DNA of 64,000 nt, from the NCBI RefSeq assembly GCF_900103585.1, contig NZ_FNHV01000002.1:363461-427460 (forward strand). Reading direction: 5' to 3'. This DNA is from Streptomyces sp. cf386. GTDB lineage: Bacteria; Actinomycetota; Actinomycetes; Streptomycetales; Streptomycetaceae. A program made the translations under genes and the position numbers. This document shows positions 17,748 to 26,528 of this stretch, one piece after another (the stretch's first letter is position 1; every line of letters starts with the position of its first letter). The notes beneath the pieces are model-generated. The model had not been told where the DNA came from. It saw nothing but the letters and a program-made list of their open reading frames with translations, and ran no database searches.

Positions 17748-19264
17748 CGCATGCCTTCCTCGTCAGGGGTGCCGACTGGACCTCCGAGATCAGGGGTGCC
17801 GCCGCGACCTCCGAGGTCAGGGATGGCGCCGAGGCCCCCGTATGCGCGCAGCGCCCGGTCGACGAGTGCGTCGGCCGCGCCCGTGTAGCCGGCCGGGTCG
17901 AGGAGTTCCGCCAAGCGGGCGGGGGTGAACCGGGCCGACAGTTCGGGGTGTTCGGAGAGCACCTCGGCGAGTGGGCGTCCGGTGTCGGACGCCTCGGCCG
18001 TGGCGGCGGTCAGCAGCGTCTTCGCCCGTGCCTTGCCGAGCGCCGGGGCGAGCGCCACCGTCAGCCGTTCGGCGACGACGGCGCCGCCGGTCAGTTCGAG
18101 GTTGGCGAGCATCCGCTCCGGGTGGACGACCAGTCCCTCCGCGAGTTCCACGGCGGTGTGCGCGGCCCCGCCCGCCAGCCGCAGCGCCTCCCGGAGCGGC
18201 TGCCACTCGGCGTGCCACGCCCCGGCGGGCCGCTCGTCCTCGGCGAGCATGCACTGCGCCAGGACGAGGGCGTGCGCGGGGACCTGACGGGCGGCCGACA
18301 CGATCAGGGTGGCGAGTACGGGGTTCCGCTTCTGCGGCATCGCCGAAGAGGCCCCGCGTCCGGTCGCCGCGGGTTCGGACACCTCGCCGATCTCGGTGCG
18401 GGACAGCGTCTGCACATCGAGCGCGAACTTGCCGAGCGCCCCGGTGACCAGCTGCAGCACCGCCCCCAGGTCGGCGACGGGTGTGCGTGCGGTGTGCCAG
18501 GGGAGCACCGGCTCGGCCAGGCCGAGCGCCTGCGCGAACGGTCGGAGCAACTCCGTCCCACCCGCGCCCCGCATGCCGTTGCCCTCGCCCTTCCGTGCGT
18601 CGCCCTCCCCCTGCCCGCCGTCCAGTACCGCGTACTCCCCGTACGCCGCGAGCGTGCCCGCCGCGCCGCCGAGCTGGGCCGGGAGCGTGGACGCGACGGC
18701 CCGGACCCGGACGAGGGCGTCGGCGACCAGCTGGAGCCAGCCCGCCGCCTTGAGGCCGAGGGTGGTGGGCACGGCGTGCTGGGCGAGGGTGCGCCCGGCC
18801 AGCACGGTGTGCCGATGGGTGTCGGCCAGGGCGGCGAGGGCGGCGCGGACACGGTCCAGGTCGGCGGCGATCAGGCCGAGCACCCGGCGGGCGACCAGCA
18901 TGGCCGCCGAGTCGAGGATGTCCTGGCTGGTCGACCCGCGGTGGACGTACTCGGCCGCGGCCGGGTCCTTGGCGGCGACCAGCTCGGTGAACGCGGTGAC
19001 CAGCGCCACCACCGGGTTGGCCGTGGCCCTGGCCGCGCGGGCGAGGGCGACGAGGTCCAGCCGGTCCGCGCGGGCCGCCGAGGCGATCGCCGCCACCGCG
19101 GCGGCGGGCGTACGCCCGACGGCGTACTGGGCCCGGGCCAGGGCCACTTCGGCGTCCAGCATGGCCTGCAGCCAGGCCTCGTCGGTCACCTCGGCAGCCG
19201 CCGGAGTGTCCGCCCAGGTGGGGGCGAGCAGGCCCGCGTCGGTGCCCACGGACAGCGCGTTCAC
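17744..19264 (-). CDS. creD: CreD-type nitrosuccinate lyase (fumarase/aspartase superfamily)
   Basis: 506 aa, a member of the superfamily that includes adenylosuccinate lyase and carboxymuconate cycloisomerase. Visible motifs are HRGSTSQDILDSA and the signature loop ASSAMPQKRNP that carries the catalytic Ser. In the aspartate-nitrosuccinate pathway this enzyme splits nitrosuccinate into nitrous acid and fumarate. I infer that role, not purine synthesis, because the gene is coupled to a CreE-type monooxygenase through a GTGA overlap (GTG 19264). A longer open frame runs upstream but is antisense-phase noise across the monooxygenase gene. A Gly/Glu-rich loop near residue 225 is unusual. Confidence 0.85.
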   Translation of the reverse strand: MNALSVGTDAGLLAPTWADTPAAAEVTDEAWLQAMLDAEVALARAQYAVGRTPAAAVAAIASAARADRLDLVALARAARATANPVVALVTAFTELVAAKDPAAAEYVHRGSTSQDILDSAAMLVARRVLGLIAADLDRVRAALAALADTHRHTVLAGRTLAQHAVPTTLGLKAAGWLQLVADALVRVRAVASTLPAQLGGAAGTLAAYGEYAVLDGGQGEGDARKGEGNGMRGAGGTELLRPFAQALGLAEPVLPWHTARTPVADLGAVLQLVTGALGKFALDVQTLSRTEIGEVSEPAATGRGASSAMPQKRNPVLATLIVSAARQVPAHALVLAQCMLAEDERPAGAWHAEWQPLREALRLAGGAAHTAVELAEGLVVHPERMLANLELTGGAVVAERLTVALAPALGKARAKTLLTAATAEASDTGRPLAEVLSEHPELSARFTPARLAELLDPAGYTGAADALVDRALRAYGGLGAIPDLGGRGGTPDLGGPVGTPDEEGMR

Positions 19265-21141
19265 GTTCGTCGACTCCCATCCTGCGCAAGCAGCAGTGCC
19301 GCCCGCGCGATCGCGTCCGAGTCCTCCAAGGTCACCGAGCCGACGCCGGGCCTGACGCCGACCGCCGTCACCCAGCGCACCCCCTCCGTCGGCACCCCGA
19401 ACGCGAACCGGCGCGGGTGCGCGCGGCCCGCCGCGTCCACCAGTCGGGGCGCGCTGCCGGACACGGCCAGCCCGCCCGTCTCGTAACCGCCCGTCTCGTG
19501 ACCGCCCAGCCGGTACGGGACGCAGGCACCGGCCGAGAACAGCGACCTCAGCAGCGAGTTGGCGGTGCCCCGCAGATCGATGCCGGGCAGCCGCGCCTCG
19601 ATCAGCGCGCCGACCAGCACCGGCGGCTCGGACACCTGCTCCGCGTCGACGAGGAAGCCGCCCTCGCGGGCCGAGGGCCGTACGCGCATCCCCGGTCCGA
19701 CGACATGCAGCACCCCCGCCTCGACGAGCGCGATCAGCTGCTCGATCCGGAAGGCGGGCGGGCCGATCGAGGTGAAGGCGTTCAACGGCGTGTACCAGCC
19801 GTCGAGTTCGCCGCGGTAGGACTCGCCCAGGACGCCGCCGTGGTCGACCACCAGCCGGATCTCGTTGCGCAGGTCCCGCAGGGCGTCCAGCGCGGCCTTC
19901 AGCGGCCCGTCCACATTGCCGAGTCGGGCTTCGGCGACGTCCCGCCGCAGGTACTCCAGCAGCCAGTGCCGGAAGTCGGCGCGGCCGGCGAAGGCGCGCT
20001 CGCCGTACGGGCGCTCGACGCGCCGCCAGACCCAGCGCTCGCCGGGGGGCACCGCGTACCGGTCGAGCAGGTCCGTCTCGGGACACCGGCCGGCGAGAGC
20101 GGACCGTACGAACTCCTCGGCGGCCCCGGCCCCTTGGGCCGCGCGGATCCACGCCTCGTAGTAGACGGTCCGGACCTCCCGGTCGATCAGTGGCCATAGG
20201 TCGCGGCGGAAGCTGACCGGTCGCCGCCGCAGTCCGGCGATCACCTCGGGGGTCAGGAACCGGGGGTGGTGGCGGCCGAGCGCGCCCTTCTGGTTCTCGC
20301 CCCGGGCGTGGTAGGGCACCCCGCGCCGCGAACCGGCGTACAGCACCGGCTCGTTGCCGCTCGGGAGGTACACCAGGCCGTTCTCGCTCTCCTTGAACGT
20401 GCCGCCGCGGCCCTCGGTGAGCAGCGCCAGATGGTCGAAGAAGTTCAGCCCCAGGCCGCGCAGGGCGACCGATGTGCCGGGCGCGATCCCGGCCGTATCG
20501 GCGTCGGCCGGGTTGGCGGGGCCCACGTACGTCAGACCGTGCCGGGCGGCGAAACCCGCCAGCGCGCGTTCCTCCTGGCCGGGGAGCTGCTCCGCATGGC
20601 CGAGCGCCAGCACCACGGTGTCCATCCCGGCCAGCCGGACGCCGTCCGCCAGCGTCACCGTCTGCCGCCCGTCGGGGGTGTCGTCCAGCGCGACCGCGGT
20701 CGACCGGTGCGTGCGGACGGTCACCTCCTCGGGCGCGGTATGTAAGAGGTGCCGGAACACCCACTCCAGGTAGTGGCCGTGGAACGCCCGGGTCGGATAG
20801 GAGTCCGGGCCGAGTCGGCGTGCCTCGTCGAGCACTTGGAGCGGGTGGCCCGCGGTGTCCTGCGCGATCATGCGTGCCCACGCGTACAGGCTGGGCCCCG
20901 GCACCGAGGGGCCCGCGCAGTCCACGCTGTCGTCGGTGAACAGGGTCACCTGGGAGGCGACCGTGTTCATCAGCAGCTCGCCCGGCTGGCCGGTGCGCCA
21001 CACCGCGCCCGGACCGGGCGGATACGGGTCGACGAGATGGACCGTGACCGGCCGGGCGGTGCCCGCGGCGTTGGCGCAGATCCGCTCCAGGACGGACAGC
21101 CCGCGCGGACCTACGCCGATCACACAGAGGGAGAGGGTCAT
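19261..21141 (-). CDS. creE: CreE-type FAD monooxygenase (aspartate to nitrosuccinate)
   Basis: 626 aa. The N-terminus is an FAD/NAD(P)-binding_9-type motif (SLCVIGVGPRGLSVLERICA), with FHGHYLEWVFRHLL and LGLNFFDHLALL later, and C-terminal ARLPGIDLRGTANSLLRSLF. This architecture matches the flavin monooxygenases that oxidise the amino group of aspartate in steps to give nitrosuccinate. ATG 21141 overlaps the stop of the SDR gene (ATGA), which selects it over a longer frame whose extra N-terminus reads antisense-like. It is directly followed by the CreD-type lyase, the known functional partner. Family placement is firm; the substrate is inferred from pairing. Confidence 0.85.
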   Translation of the reverse strand: MTLSLCVIGVGPRGLSVLERICANAAGTARPVTVHLVDPYPPGPGAVWRTGQPGELLMNTVASQVTLFTDDSVDCAGPSVPGPSLYAWARMIAQDTAGHPLQVLDEARRLGPDSYPTRAFHGHYLEWVFRHLLHTAPEEVTVRTHRSTAVALDDTPDGRQTVTLADGVRLAGMDTVVLALGHAEQLPGQEERALAGFAARHGLTYVGPANPADADTAGIAPGTSVALRGLGLNFFDHLALLTEGRGGTFKESENGLVYLPSGNEPVLYAGSRRGVPYHARGENQKGALGRHHPRFLTPEVIAGLRRRPVSFRRDLWPLIDREVRTVYYEAWIRAAQGAGAAEEFVRSALAGRCPETDLLDRYAVPPGERWVWRRVERPYGERAFAGRADFRHWLLEYLRRDVAEARLGNVDGPLKAALDALRDLRNEIRLVVDHGGVLGESYRGELDGWYTPLNAFTSIGPPAFRIEQLIALVEAGVLHVVGPGMRVRPSAREGGFLVDAEQVSEPPVLVGALIEARLPGIDLRGTANSLLRSLFSAGACVPYRLGGHETGGYETGGLAVSGSAPRLVDAAGRAHPRRFAFGVPTEGVRWVTAVGVRPGVGSVTLEDSDAIARAALLLAQDGSRRT

Positions 21142-22052
21142 TCCCGGCCCAACCCGTCGCGCCAGCTCGGATGCGCCGGCTTCCAGCCCAGTGCCGTACG
21201 CGCCCGGTCGTTCGCCGCGCCACGTGCCGTGGTCAGCTGATGGGTCATGAACCAGCCCAGCAGCCGGGGCGCGAGCGCCGCCGGGAGGGTGCGCGGGGGC
21301 GGGGCGCCGAGCGTGCGGGCGTAGTGCGGGAGCCACTGTGCGGCCGGGGCCGGGTCGTCGTCCGTCACGTGGAGGCAGCCGGTCGCCTCGGACTCGACGG
21401 CCGCTACGGCCGCCTGCACCGCGTCGTCCACCTGCAGGAACGACGTGATTCCGGCGCCGCCCTCCGGCAGCGGGAGTTTCCCGGCCAGCACCCGCAGCGC
21501 GGTCCCGCCGTCCCGGGCGTACCCGGTCCCCGGTCCGTACAGCGTGCCGTACCGCAGGACCATCCCCGCGAGGCCGCTGCCCGCCACCAGCCGCTCCAGC
21601 TCGGCGACGGCCCGTACGGTGGCGGCCCAGCCGGGGTCCGGGGCGTCCACGTACAGCGGGGCGTCCTCGTCGAGGACCGGCGGGCCCTGCGGTGCGGCGG
21701 CGAAGGCGATGGACTGCGCGACCAGCCGCCGCGCACCGGCCGCGCGGGCCGCCTCGACGAGGTGGGCGGTGCCCTCGGTGCGCAGCCGCGCGGTCTGCGC
21801 GAAGGCTTCCGGAGGGTCGTCGCGCAGGAGCCGTAATGCTGTCAGTTGGTGGACGACCACCTCGGGCCGGGCCGCCGACACCGCCGACAGCACGGCCTCG
21901 CGGTCGAGCGCGTCGGCGACCACGACCCGGTCCGCCTCCGGGGCCCGCGACGCGTCCCGTACCAGTGCGCTCACCTCGTGGCCCCGCGCCCGCAGCGCGC
22001 CGACCAGCGGATGTCCGACCACGCCGGTGGCCCCGGCGACCAGTACGCGCAT
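21138..22052 (-). CDS. Extended SDR (NAD-dependent epimerase-like) lacking the YxxxK motif
   Basis: 304 aa. The Rossmann motif MRVLVAGATGVVGHPLVGAL is intact, and the extended-SDR structure continues with VVHQLTALRLLRDD and a C-terminal GWKPAHPSWRDGLGRE. However, where the catalytic Tyr-x-x-x-Lys should be, the sequence reads GWAATVRAVAELERL, with neither Tyr nor Lys. It therefore probably binds NAD(P)H without normal SDR acid-base chemistry. In the operon it sits between an ATC-hydrolase-like gene and the CreE-type gene, so a hydride-transfer or denitrification step on a diazo intermediate is a tempting idea. Start ATG 22052 follows the upstream stop by 3 bp. Confidence 0.85.
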   Translation of the reverse strand: MRVLVAGATGVVGHPLVGALRARGHEVSALVRDASRAPEADRVVVADALDREAVLSAVSAARPEVVVHQLTALRLLRDDPPEAFAQTARLRTEGTAHLVEAARAAGARRLVAQSIAFAAAPQGPPVLDEDAPLYVDAPDPGWAATVRAVAELERLVAGSGLAGMVLRYGTLYGPGTGYARDGGTALRVLAGKLPLPEGGAGITSFLQVDDAVQAAVAAVESEATGCLHVTDDDPAPAAQWLPHYARTLGAPPPRTLPAALAPRLLGWFMTHQLTTARGAANDRARTALGWKPAHPSWRDGLGRE

Positions 22053-22055
22053 ACG

Positions 22056-22616
22056 TCAGCCCTCCCCGCCGGCGGTCAGGGGCGTGGCGATCCGCATCAG
22101 CAGTCGGCAGGCTTTGGCGCCGTCCTTCAGGCAGCTCTCGGCCCTGTTCTCCGTGAGGGTCACGCCGAGGCCCTCCGACCAGCCCGCGTGGATGTCCGTG
22201 CAGGGGCAGCGGTAGCCGTCCAGCGAACCGGCCATCCGCACCATGGTGATGGCGAAGCTCCGCTTGAGGGTGAGCACGATCAGGTCGTCGTCCTCGACCT
22301 CCGTGGAGGCGTTGCGCAGCTCCGGCGGGAACATCCGGTCACCGCAGTCGTCGTAGCGGCGGCGCAGTTCCTCCAGGTCCTTGCGGGTGTCACCGGTGTC
22401 GGGGAGCGGGCCGGAGAGGCGGCCGACACGCTGTGCGACGTGCAGGGCGACCTTGCGCAGCGCTTCGGCGTTGAGCTCGTTGGCGGCCTCCTGACCGAAC
22501 CGTGCGGCCACGCCCTGGTACCAGTTGGCGTCGTGCTGCCACCACAGCCGGTATGCCTCACTCGCCCGGGCGCGGTGGTTGACGCCGTCGCCGTCGGCTG
22601 TACTCGTGCTGCTCAT
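22056..22616 (-). CDS. ATC-hydrolase-like small protein of unknown role
   Basis: 186 aa. The pattern (LWWQHDANWYQGVAARFG, then ITMVRMAGSLDGYRCPCTDI and SCLKDGAKACRLLMRIATPL) resembles the L-2-amino-thiazoline-4-carboxylate hydrolase/4-vinyl-reductase-like families, which have paired Cys in the C-terminal half. I can only place it approximately. ATG 22616 overlaps the stop of the AMP-ligase gene (ATGA), so it is translationally coupled. Cys residues at RCPC, SCLKDG and KACRLL could bind a metal or reactive nitrogen species. Its place in the operon suggests a pathway-specific step. Confidence 0.7.
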   Translation of the reverse strand: MSSTSTADGDGVNHRARASEAYRLWWQHDANWYQGVAARFGQEAANELNAEALRKVALHVAQRVGRLSGPLPDTGDTRKDLEELRRRYDDCGDRMFPPELRNASTEVEDDDLIVLTLKRSFAITMVRMAGSLDGYRCPCTDIHAGWSEGLGVTLTENRAESCLKDGAKACRLLMRIATPLTAGGEG

Positions 22617-24283
22617 GCGTGCTGCTCCTCGGCGGCGAACCTGTCGCGCATCACTCGTTTGAGAACCTTGCCGGTGGCACCCTTGGCCACGTCGTCGGGC
22701 TTCATCCGCAGGGCCCGGTGCACCGGGGGGAATCCGGCGGCCGTCAGCACGGAGTTGACGCGCTCGGTCCACGCCTCGTCGCCACCGGCAGCGTCCGCCG
22801 CGTCCTCATCGGTCACCTGGAGCAGCGCGTACGCCTCGCCCTCACCGTCGCCGTCCCAGTCCGCCCGTACGCCGTCCGGGGCGACCCCGACGACCGTGCA
22901 GTCGGCCAGCTCGGGCAGCTCGGCCAGCAGGAGTTCCTCGGTGCGGGTGCTGAAGACGATGCCGGCCCGGGTGCGGACGGCGTCCGGCGCGCGGTCGAGG
23001 TGGTAGAAGTTGCCGTCCTCGTCCTGGTGGGCGAGGTCCCCGGTGAGCCAGTAGCCGCCGAGCCGCATCCGGTTCCAGGTCAGCGAGTCGTTCCAGTAAC
23101 CGGGCGTGAGCGTCGGGGACTTGAGGCCCAGGCGGCCGATCTGTCCGGGCGGCAGCGGGATGCCGTCCTCCGAGAGTACGGCGGCCTCGGCGAAGCTGAT
23201 CGGTTTGCCGATGCGGCGCGAGTAGGCGTCGGTGTCCTTGGTGTGCCGGTTGTGGAAGACGGAGTAGCCGGCTTCCGACGAGCCCAGCCCGTCCACGAAG
23301 ACCGAGCCGTCGACCCGTACGCGGCGCAGGTCCCGGCCGATCTTCTGGTGACTGCCGTACGCCACCAGGGCGCGGATGTGCGCCTCGTGCGCGGCATCCC
23401 CGGTGTTGAACCACACCTGCACGCTGGAAAGGTCGCGCTTCGTCAGGTCCTCGGCGGCCATCTCGCCGAACGTCCCGGCGAAGGCCAGCACGGTGGTCGG
23501 CCGGAACTCCTCGACGGCGTCCAGCACATCGGCGCCGCGCTGGCTGGACAGCAGCTTGATGTCGGTGCGCAGCAGCAGGCAGTACAGCAGCGTCGCCACC
23601 ATGGCGTTGTGCGCGCCCGGCAGCCCCACCAGGGTGCGCTCCATGTCGGTGCCGGTGGAGTAGCGCAGCCGGTGCAACTGGGCGTACATCAGGGTGCGGT
23701 GGGTGTGCGGTACGCCCTTGGGCATGCCGGTGGTGCCGGAGGAGTGCGAGATGAGCACCGGGTCGGTCGGGTCGTGCCGGTACGGGTACGACGGCGGCAG
23801 CGACGCGCGGTGCTCCGGGCGGATGTCGTCGGCGGTGACGTGGAAGCCGAGCCCGGAGTCCGCGAGCACCTCGCGATGGGCCTCGTCCGTGAACGCGCCG
23901 ACCGCGCCCTGCCGGCGTACGTACTCCCGGGCGGTCTCCTGGGCCAGATTGCCGTTGACGAACGACGGGATCGCGCCGAGGGACGTCAGCGCCAGGAAGT
24001 TCACCGCGAACTCGGCGCTGGAGTAGGAGTGGAGGGCGACCGGGTCGCGGGGCCGTACACCGTGGGCGGCGTACCAGCCCGCGTACGCCTCGACCGCCGC
24101 GTACAGCTCGCCGAGCGTCAGCACCTCGGGGCGGCTGCCGTCGGGCGCCCGCCAGGTGCCGTCGGTCCGCAGGACGGGTTCGTCGAGCGGGCGGCCGTAC
24201 GCCCTCAGGCGGTCCAGGAGGTTGCCGGCGCCCAGTTCGGTGTCGGAGCAGATCCGTGCCCGCTCCTGCCTACTGATGAGCAT
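22613..24283 (-). CDS. AMP-forming ligase, candidate diazotising enzyme
   Basis: 556 aa of the ANL (acyl-CoA synthetase-like) family. The ATP loop is LISHSSGTTGMPKGVPHTHR, the YGSSE-equivalent is GLGSSEAGYS, the TGD is YWLTGDLAHQDEDG, and the C-terminal Lys loop is AKGATGKVLKRVMRD. Known ATP-dependent diazotases (CreM type) belong to this family and use nitrite with an aromatic amine. The gene lies with the nitrite-forming pair rather than beside the ACPs, which favours diazotisation over carrier loading. Neither role can be proven by sequence. It overlaps the KS-beta stop by 14 bp. Confidence 0.8.
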   Translation of the reverse strand: MLISRQERARICSDTELGAGNLLDRLRAYGRPLDEPVLRTDGTWRAPDGSRPEVLTLGELYAAVEAYAGWYAAHGVRPRDPVALHSYSSAEFAVNFLALTSLGAIPSFVNGNLAQETAREYVRRQGAVGAFTDEAHREVLADSGLGFHVTADDIRPEHRASLPPSYPYRHDPTDPVLISHSSGTTGMPKGVPHTHRTLMYAQLHRLRYSTGTDMERTLVGLPGAHNAMVATLLYCLLLRTDIKLLSSQRGADVLDAVEEFRPTTVLAFAGTFGEMAAEDLTKRDLSSVQVWFNTGDAAHEAHIRALVAYGSHQKIGRDLRRVRVDGSVFVDGLGSSEAGYSVFHNRHTKDTDAYSRRIGKPISFAEAAVLSEDGIPLPPGQIGRLGLKSPTLTPGYWNDSLTWNRMRLGGYWLTGDLAHQDEDGNFYHLDRAPDAVRTRAGIVFSTRTEELLLAELPELADCTVVGVAPDGVRADWDGDGEGEAYALLQVTDEDAADAAGGDEAWTERVNSVLTAAGFPPVHRALRMKPDDVAKGATGKVLKRVMRDRFAAEEQHA

Positions 24284-25064
24284 GGGTCTCCGTCTCGTCG
24301 GCGGTGTCGGCGGTATCAGTGGTGAGGACGAACGCGTTGGGGCCGGGCAGGAGGTGGCTCCCGCCGTCCCGCAGCACCCGTCGGTGGGCGGCGGCCAGGT
24401 CGAACAGGCCCTGTATGCCGCCGGGACGGTCGACGGCCCCGGGTGCGGGTGCCTCGGCCGCCAGGATCGTCACCGGTGCTTCGGCGCCGGGGCGGCCGAG
24501 CAGCGCCGCCGCCGCCAGCCCCGCGGACGCGGGGAGGGCAGGGGGGCCGTCGGCGGTCAGTTCCCGGTGGATGGCGGCCACCCGCTCTCCGCCGCCCAAC
24601 TCCACGCCCAGCACCAGGACGCGGGCCAGCTCCGGGTCCTCCAGCAGCAGATCCGCCATGGCCAGCAGTTCGGTCACCGGGTCGTCGACGCTGGAGATGC
24701 TGAACATCTGCCCGGTGATCCCGAACTCCCGGCTGGTGTGGCCCAGTACGGAGTTGGGCGTGGCCTGCATGAACAGCAGCGGGTTGTGCACCTTGCCGGA
24801 GACCATGCGCGTGCTGGCCAGGTCGGCGGTGGTGGTGTCGCCCAGCAGACCGGCCAGCACGACGGCGGTGCGCGAGCCCTCACCGGGCCGCTCGGTCAGA
24901 CACTGTCTGCTCACCTCGTACGCCAGCGGGCTGAACGCGGACTCCACGAAGCCGGGCAGTCTCGGCAGCGGGATGTCGTCGTCCCTGCCGGTGCCGTGGG
25001 TGGCCCTCGCCGTGGCGAGGATGCCGAGAGGGGCCCGGAGCGGGGACTTCTCGCTGGTCGTCAT
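24270..25064 (-). CDS. Truncated ketosynthase-like protein (chain-length-factor type)
   Basis: 264 aa, shorter than a normal 400-aa ketosynthase. The segment around FGITGQMFSISSVDDPVTEL aligns with the nucleophile elbow of thiolase-fold enzymes, but the position where Cys is expected is Ser. LARVLVLGVELGGGERVAAI follows the pattern of the conserved strand after the nucleophile helix. This suggests a non-catalytic partner of the full ketosynthase, comparable to a chain-length factor. ATG 25064 overlaps the KS-alpha stop (ATGA), supporting a 1:1 complex. Family placement is moderate because identity to described CLFs cannot be tested here. Confidence 0.75.
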   Translation of the reverse strand: MTTSEKSPLRAPLGILATARATHGTGRDDDIPLPRLPGFVESAFSPLAYEVSRQCLTERPGEGSRTAVVLAGLLGDTTTADLASTRMVSGKVHNPLLFMQATPNSVLGHTSREFGITGQMFSISSVDDPVTELLAMADLLLEDPELARVLVLGVELGGGERVAAIHRELTADGPPALPASAGLAAAALLGRPGAEAPVTILAAEAPAPGAVDRPGGIQGLFDLAAAHRRVLRDGGSHLLPGPNAFVLTTDTADTADETETHAHQ

Positions 25065-26263
25065 GGCCGCTCCAGCACGAGTGCGGTGTTGGCGCCGCCG
25101 AACGCGGCGTTGACGGTGAGGGCCCGGCGCAGGTCGGCCCGGCGCGGCCGGTTCGGCACGTAGTCGAGGTCGCACTCCGGGTCCGGCGCGGTGAATCCGG
25201 CGGTCGGCGGCAGGACCCCGTCCGTCAGGGCCAGCAGCGTGATCACGAACTCCACGACGCCCGCCGCCTCCAGGAGGTGGCCGGTGGTGCTCTTGGTGGA
25301 GCTGACCGGTATCGACTCCGCCCGATCCGGGAAGGCGGCGCGCAGGCCGCGGGTCTCGGCGCCGTCGTTGTACTTGGTGCCGGTGCCATGGGCGTTGACG
25401 TAGCCGAGGGCCGTCCCGTCCGGATCGCCGGCCAGCCGCATCGCCTGCCGCGCCGCCCGCGCCAACCCCGCTCCCTGCGGGTGCGGTTGGGCGATGTGGT
25501 GGGCGTCCGTGGCCGCGCCCCAGCCCACCACCGACGCCAGCGGCCGGGCACCCCGGCGCCGGCTGTGCTCGGCCGACTCCAGTACGACGACCGCCACCCC
25601 GTCGCCCAGCAGCAGCCCGCTGCGGTCCGCGCTGAACGGGCGCACCATGCCGTCCCGGGACAGCGCCCGCCCGGAGTCGAACTTCCCGAAGGTCTCCTCC
25701 TCCACCAGGTAGCCGCCGCCGCAGACCGCCACGTCGGTCCGCCCGGAGGAGATCAGCCGACAGCCGTGGATGATCGCGGCGGCGGAGGCGACACAGGCGT
25801 TGGTGAAGGTAAGCCGCGGTCCGGTCAACCCGAGCCGTACGGCGAGCAGTTCGGTGAGCCGGGCGGGTACGGCGTCGGCGGCTCGGTCGGCCGCGGCGCC
25901 CGCGCCCGCACCGGTGTCGGCCTCGCCTTCACCGGCACCGCGCCAGTACCGCGTGACGCTCGTGTGGTCGCCCGCGACGCCGAGCAGGACCGCCGCCCGG
26001 GTGCCCGCGCCCAGCCCCGCCATGTCGAGGGCCCGCGTACCGCACTCGGCGAGCGCGTGGCGCAGTGCCCAGTCCTCGACCGCGTCGGGGCCGTCGGGGG
26101 CGGCGGCCGCCATCGGCGTACGGTACGGGCCGGTGTCGAACCGGGTGGTGGGCGCGAACCCGGGGACTCCCGCGAAGACCCCGCGCCGCACGGCGTCGGC
26201 GCCGCCGCCGAACGCGGTACGCACCCCGAATCCGGTCACCCTGACCTCACCGCTACCGCTCAT
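25061..26263 (-). CDS. Beta-ketoacyl synthase (KS-alpha)
   Basis: 400 aa with a complete thiolase-fold KS pattern. The active Cys is in FTNACVASAAAIIHGCRL, and the two His motifs are NAHGTGTKYND and TTGHLLEAAG. The terminal strand is VNAAFGGANTALVLERP. The Gly/Ala/Glu-rich loop near residue 120 is an unusual insertion. ATG 26263 lies inside the ACP gene's 3' end (11-bp overlap). With the KS-beta-like protein it would elongate an ACP-bound aromatic starter with malonyl units. A fatty-acid KS is less likely because the two genes sit inside the cluster. Confidence 0.92.
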   Translation of the reverse strand: MSGSGEVRVTGFGVRTAFGGGADAVRRGVFAGVPGFAPTTRFDTGPYRTPMAAAAPDGPDAVEDWALRHALAECGTRALDMAGLGAGTRAAVLLGVAGDHTSVTRYWRGAGEGEADTGAGAGAAADRAADAVPARLTELLAVRLGLTGPRLTFTNACVASAAAIIHGCRLISSGRTDVAVCGGGYLVEEETFGKFDSGRALSRDGMVRPFSADRSGLLLGDGVAVVVLESAEHSRRRGARPLASVVGWGAATDAHHIAQPHPQGAGLARAARQAMRLAGDPDGTALGYVNAHGTGTKYNDGAETRGLRAAFPDRAESIPVSSTKSTTGHLLEAAGVVEFVITLLALTDGVLPPTAGFTAPDPECDLDYVPNRPRRADLRRALTVNAAFGGANTALVLERP

Positions 26264-26528
26264 CGTGGCCGCCCTCCTCGACGGCACGCAGGTACGCGGT
26301 GAGCCGTCGCAGTGAGGTGAGCCCGGAGATCTCCTCGTCGCTGGGCTCCACGACCAGGCCGTGGCGCTCCTCGATCACATGCAGGAGCCACACCAACCCG
26401 AGCGAGTCCAGGACCAGTTCGGCGTCCTCGCCGAGGTCGTCGGGCAGTCCCGGGAAGATGTTGCGGTCCGACAGCAGTTCGCGGACGGATTCGGTGGTGA
26501 AGGTGGCCGTACTCATGCCTTCACTCAT
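26253..26528 (-). CDS. Acyl carrier protein 1
   Basis: 91 aa, acidic, with the phosphopantetheine site in AELVLDSLGLVWLLHVIEER (DSLG). It ends GGHDER. ATG 26528 overlaps the stop of ACP 2 (ATGA); a later ATG at 26516 is also possible. Presence of two ACPs side by side suggests separate starter and extender carriers, or one for the aryl acid and one for the polyketide chain. Confidence 0.9.
   Translation of the reverse strand: MSEGMSTATFTTESVRELLSDRNIFPGLPDDLGEDAELVLDSLGLVWLLHVIEERHGLVVEPSDEEISGLTSLRRLTAYLRAVEEGGHDER

Noticed and set aside
17744..19264. Housekeeping purB or pcaB identity for the CreD-type gene
   Set aside because: Coupling to a CreE-type monooxygenase and to a biosynthetic operon makes purine or protocatechuate function unlikely, although the superfamily motif alone would allow it.
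17744..21223. A 1159-aa continuous minus-strand frame covering both the CreD-type and CreE-type genes
   Set aside because: The upstream two-thirds are low-information Arg/Pro/Gly sequence read out of phase across the CreE-type gene. Codon pattern and the GTGA overlap support two separate proteins.
21120..21336. Upstream extension of the CreE-type protein to 691 aa
   Set aside because: The added N-terminus overlaps the SDR gene's coding sequence and precedes the natural MTLSLCVIGVGPRG start with ATGA coupling.
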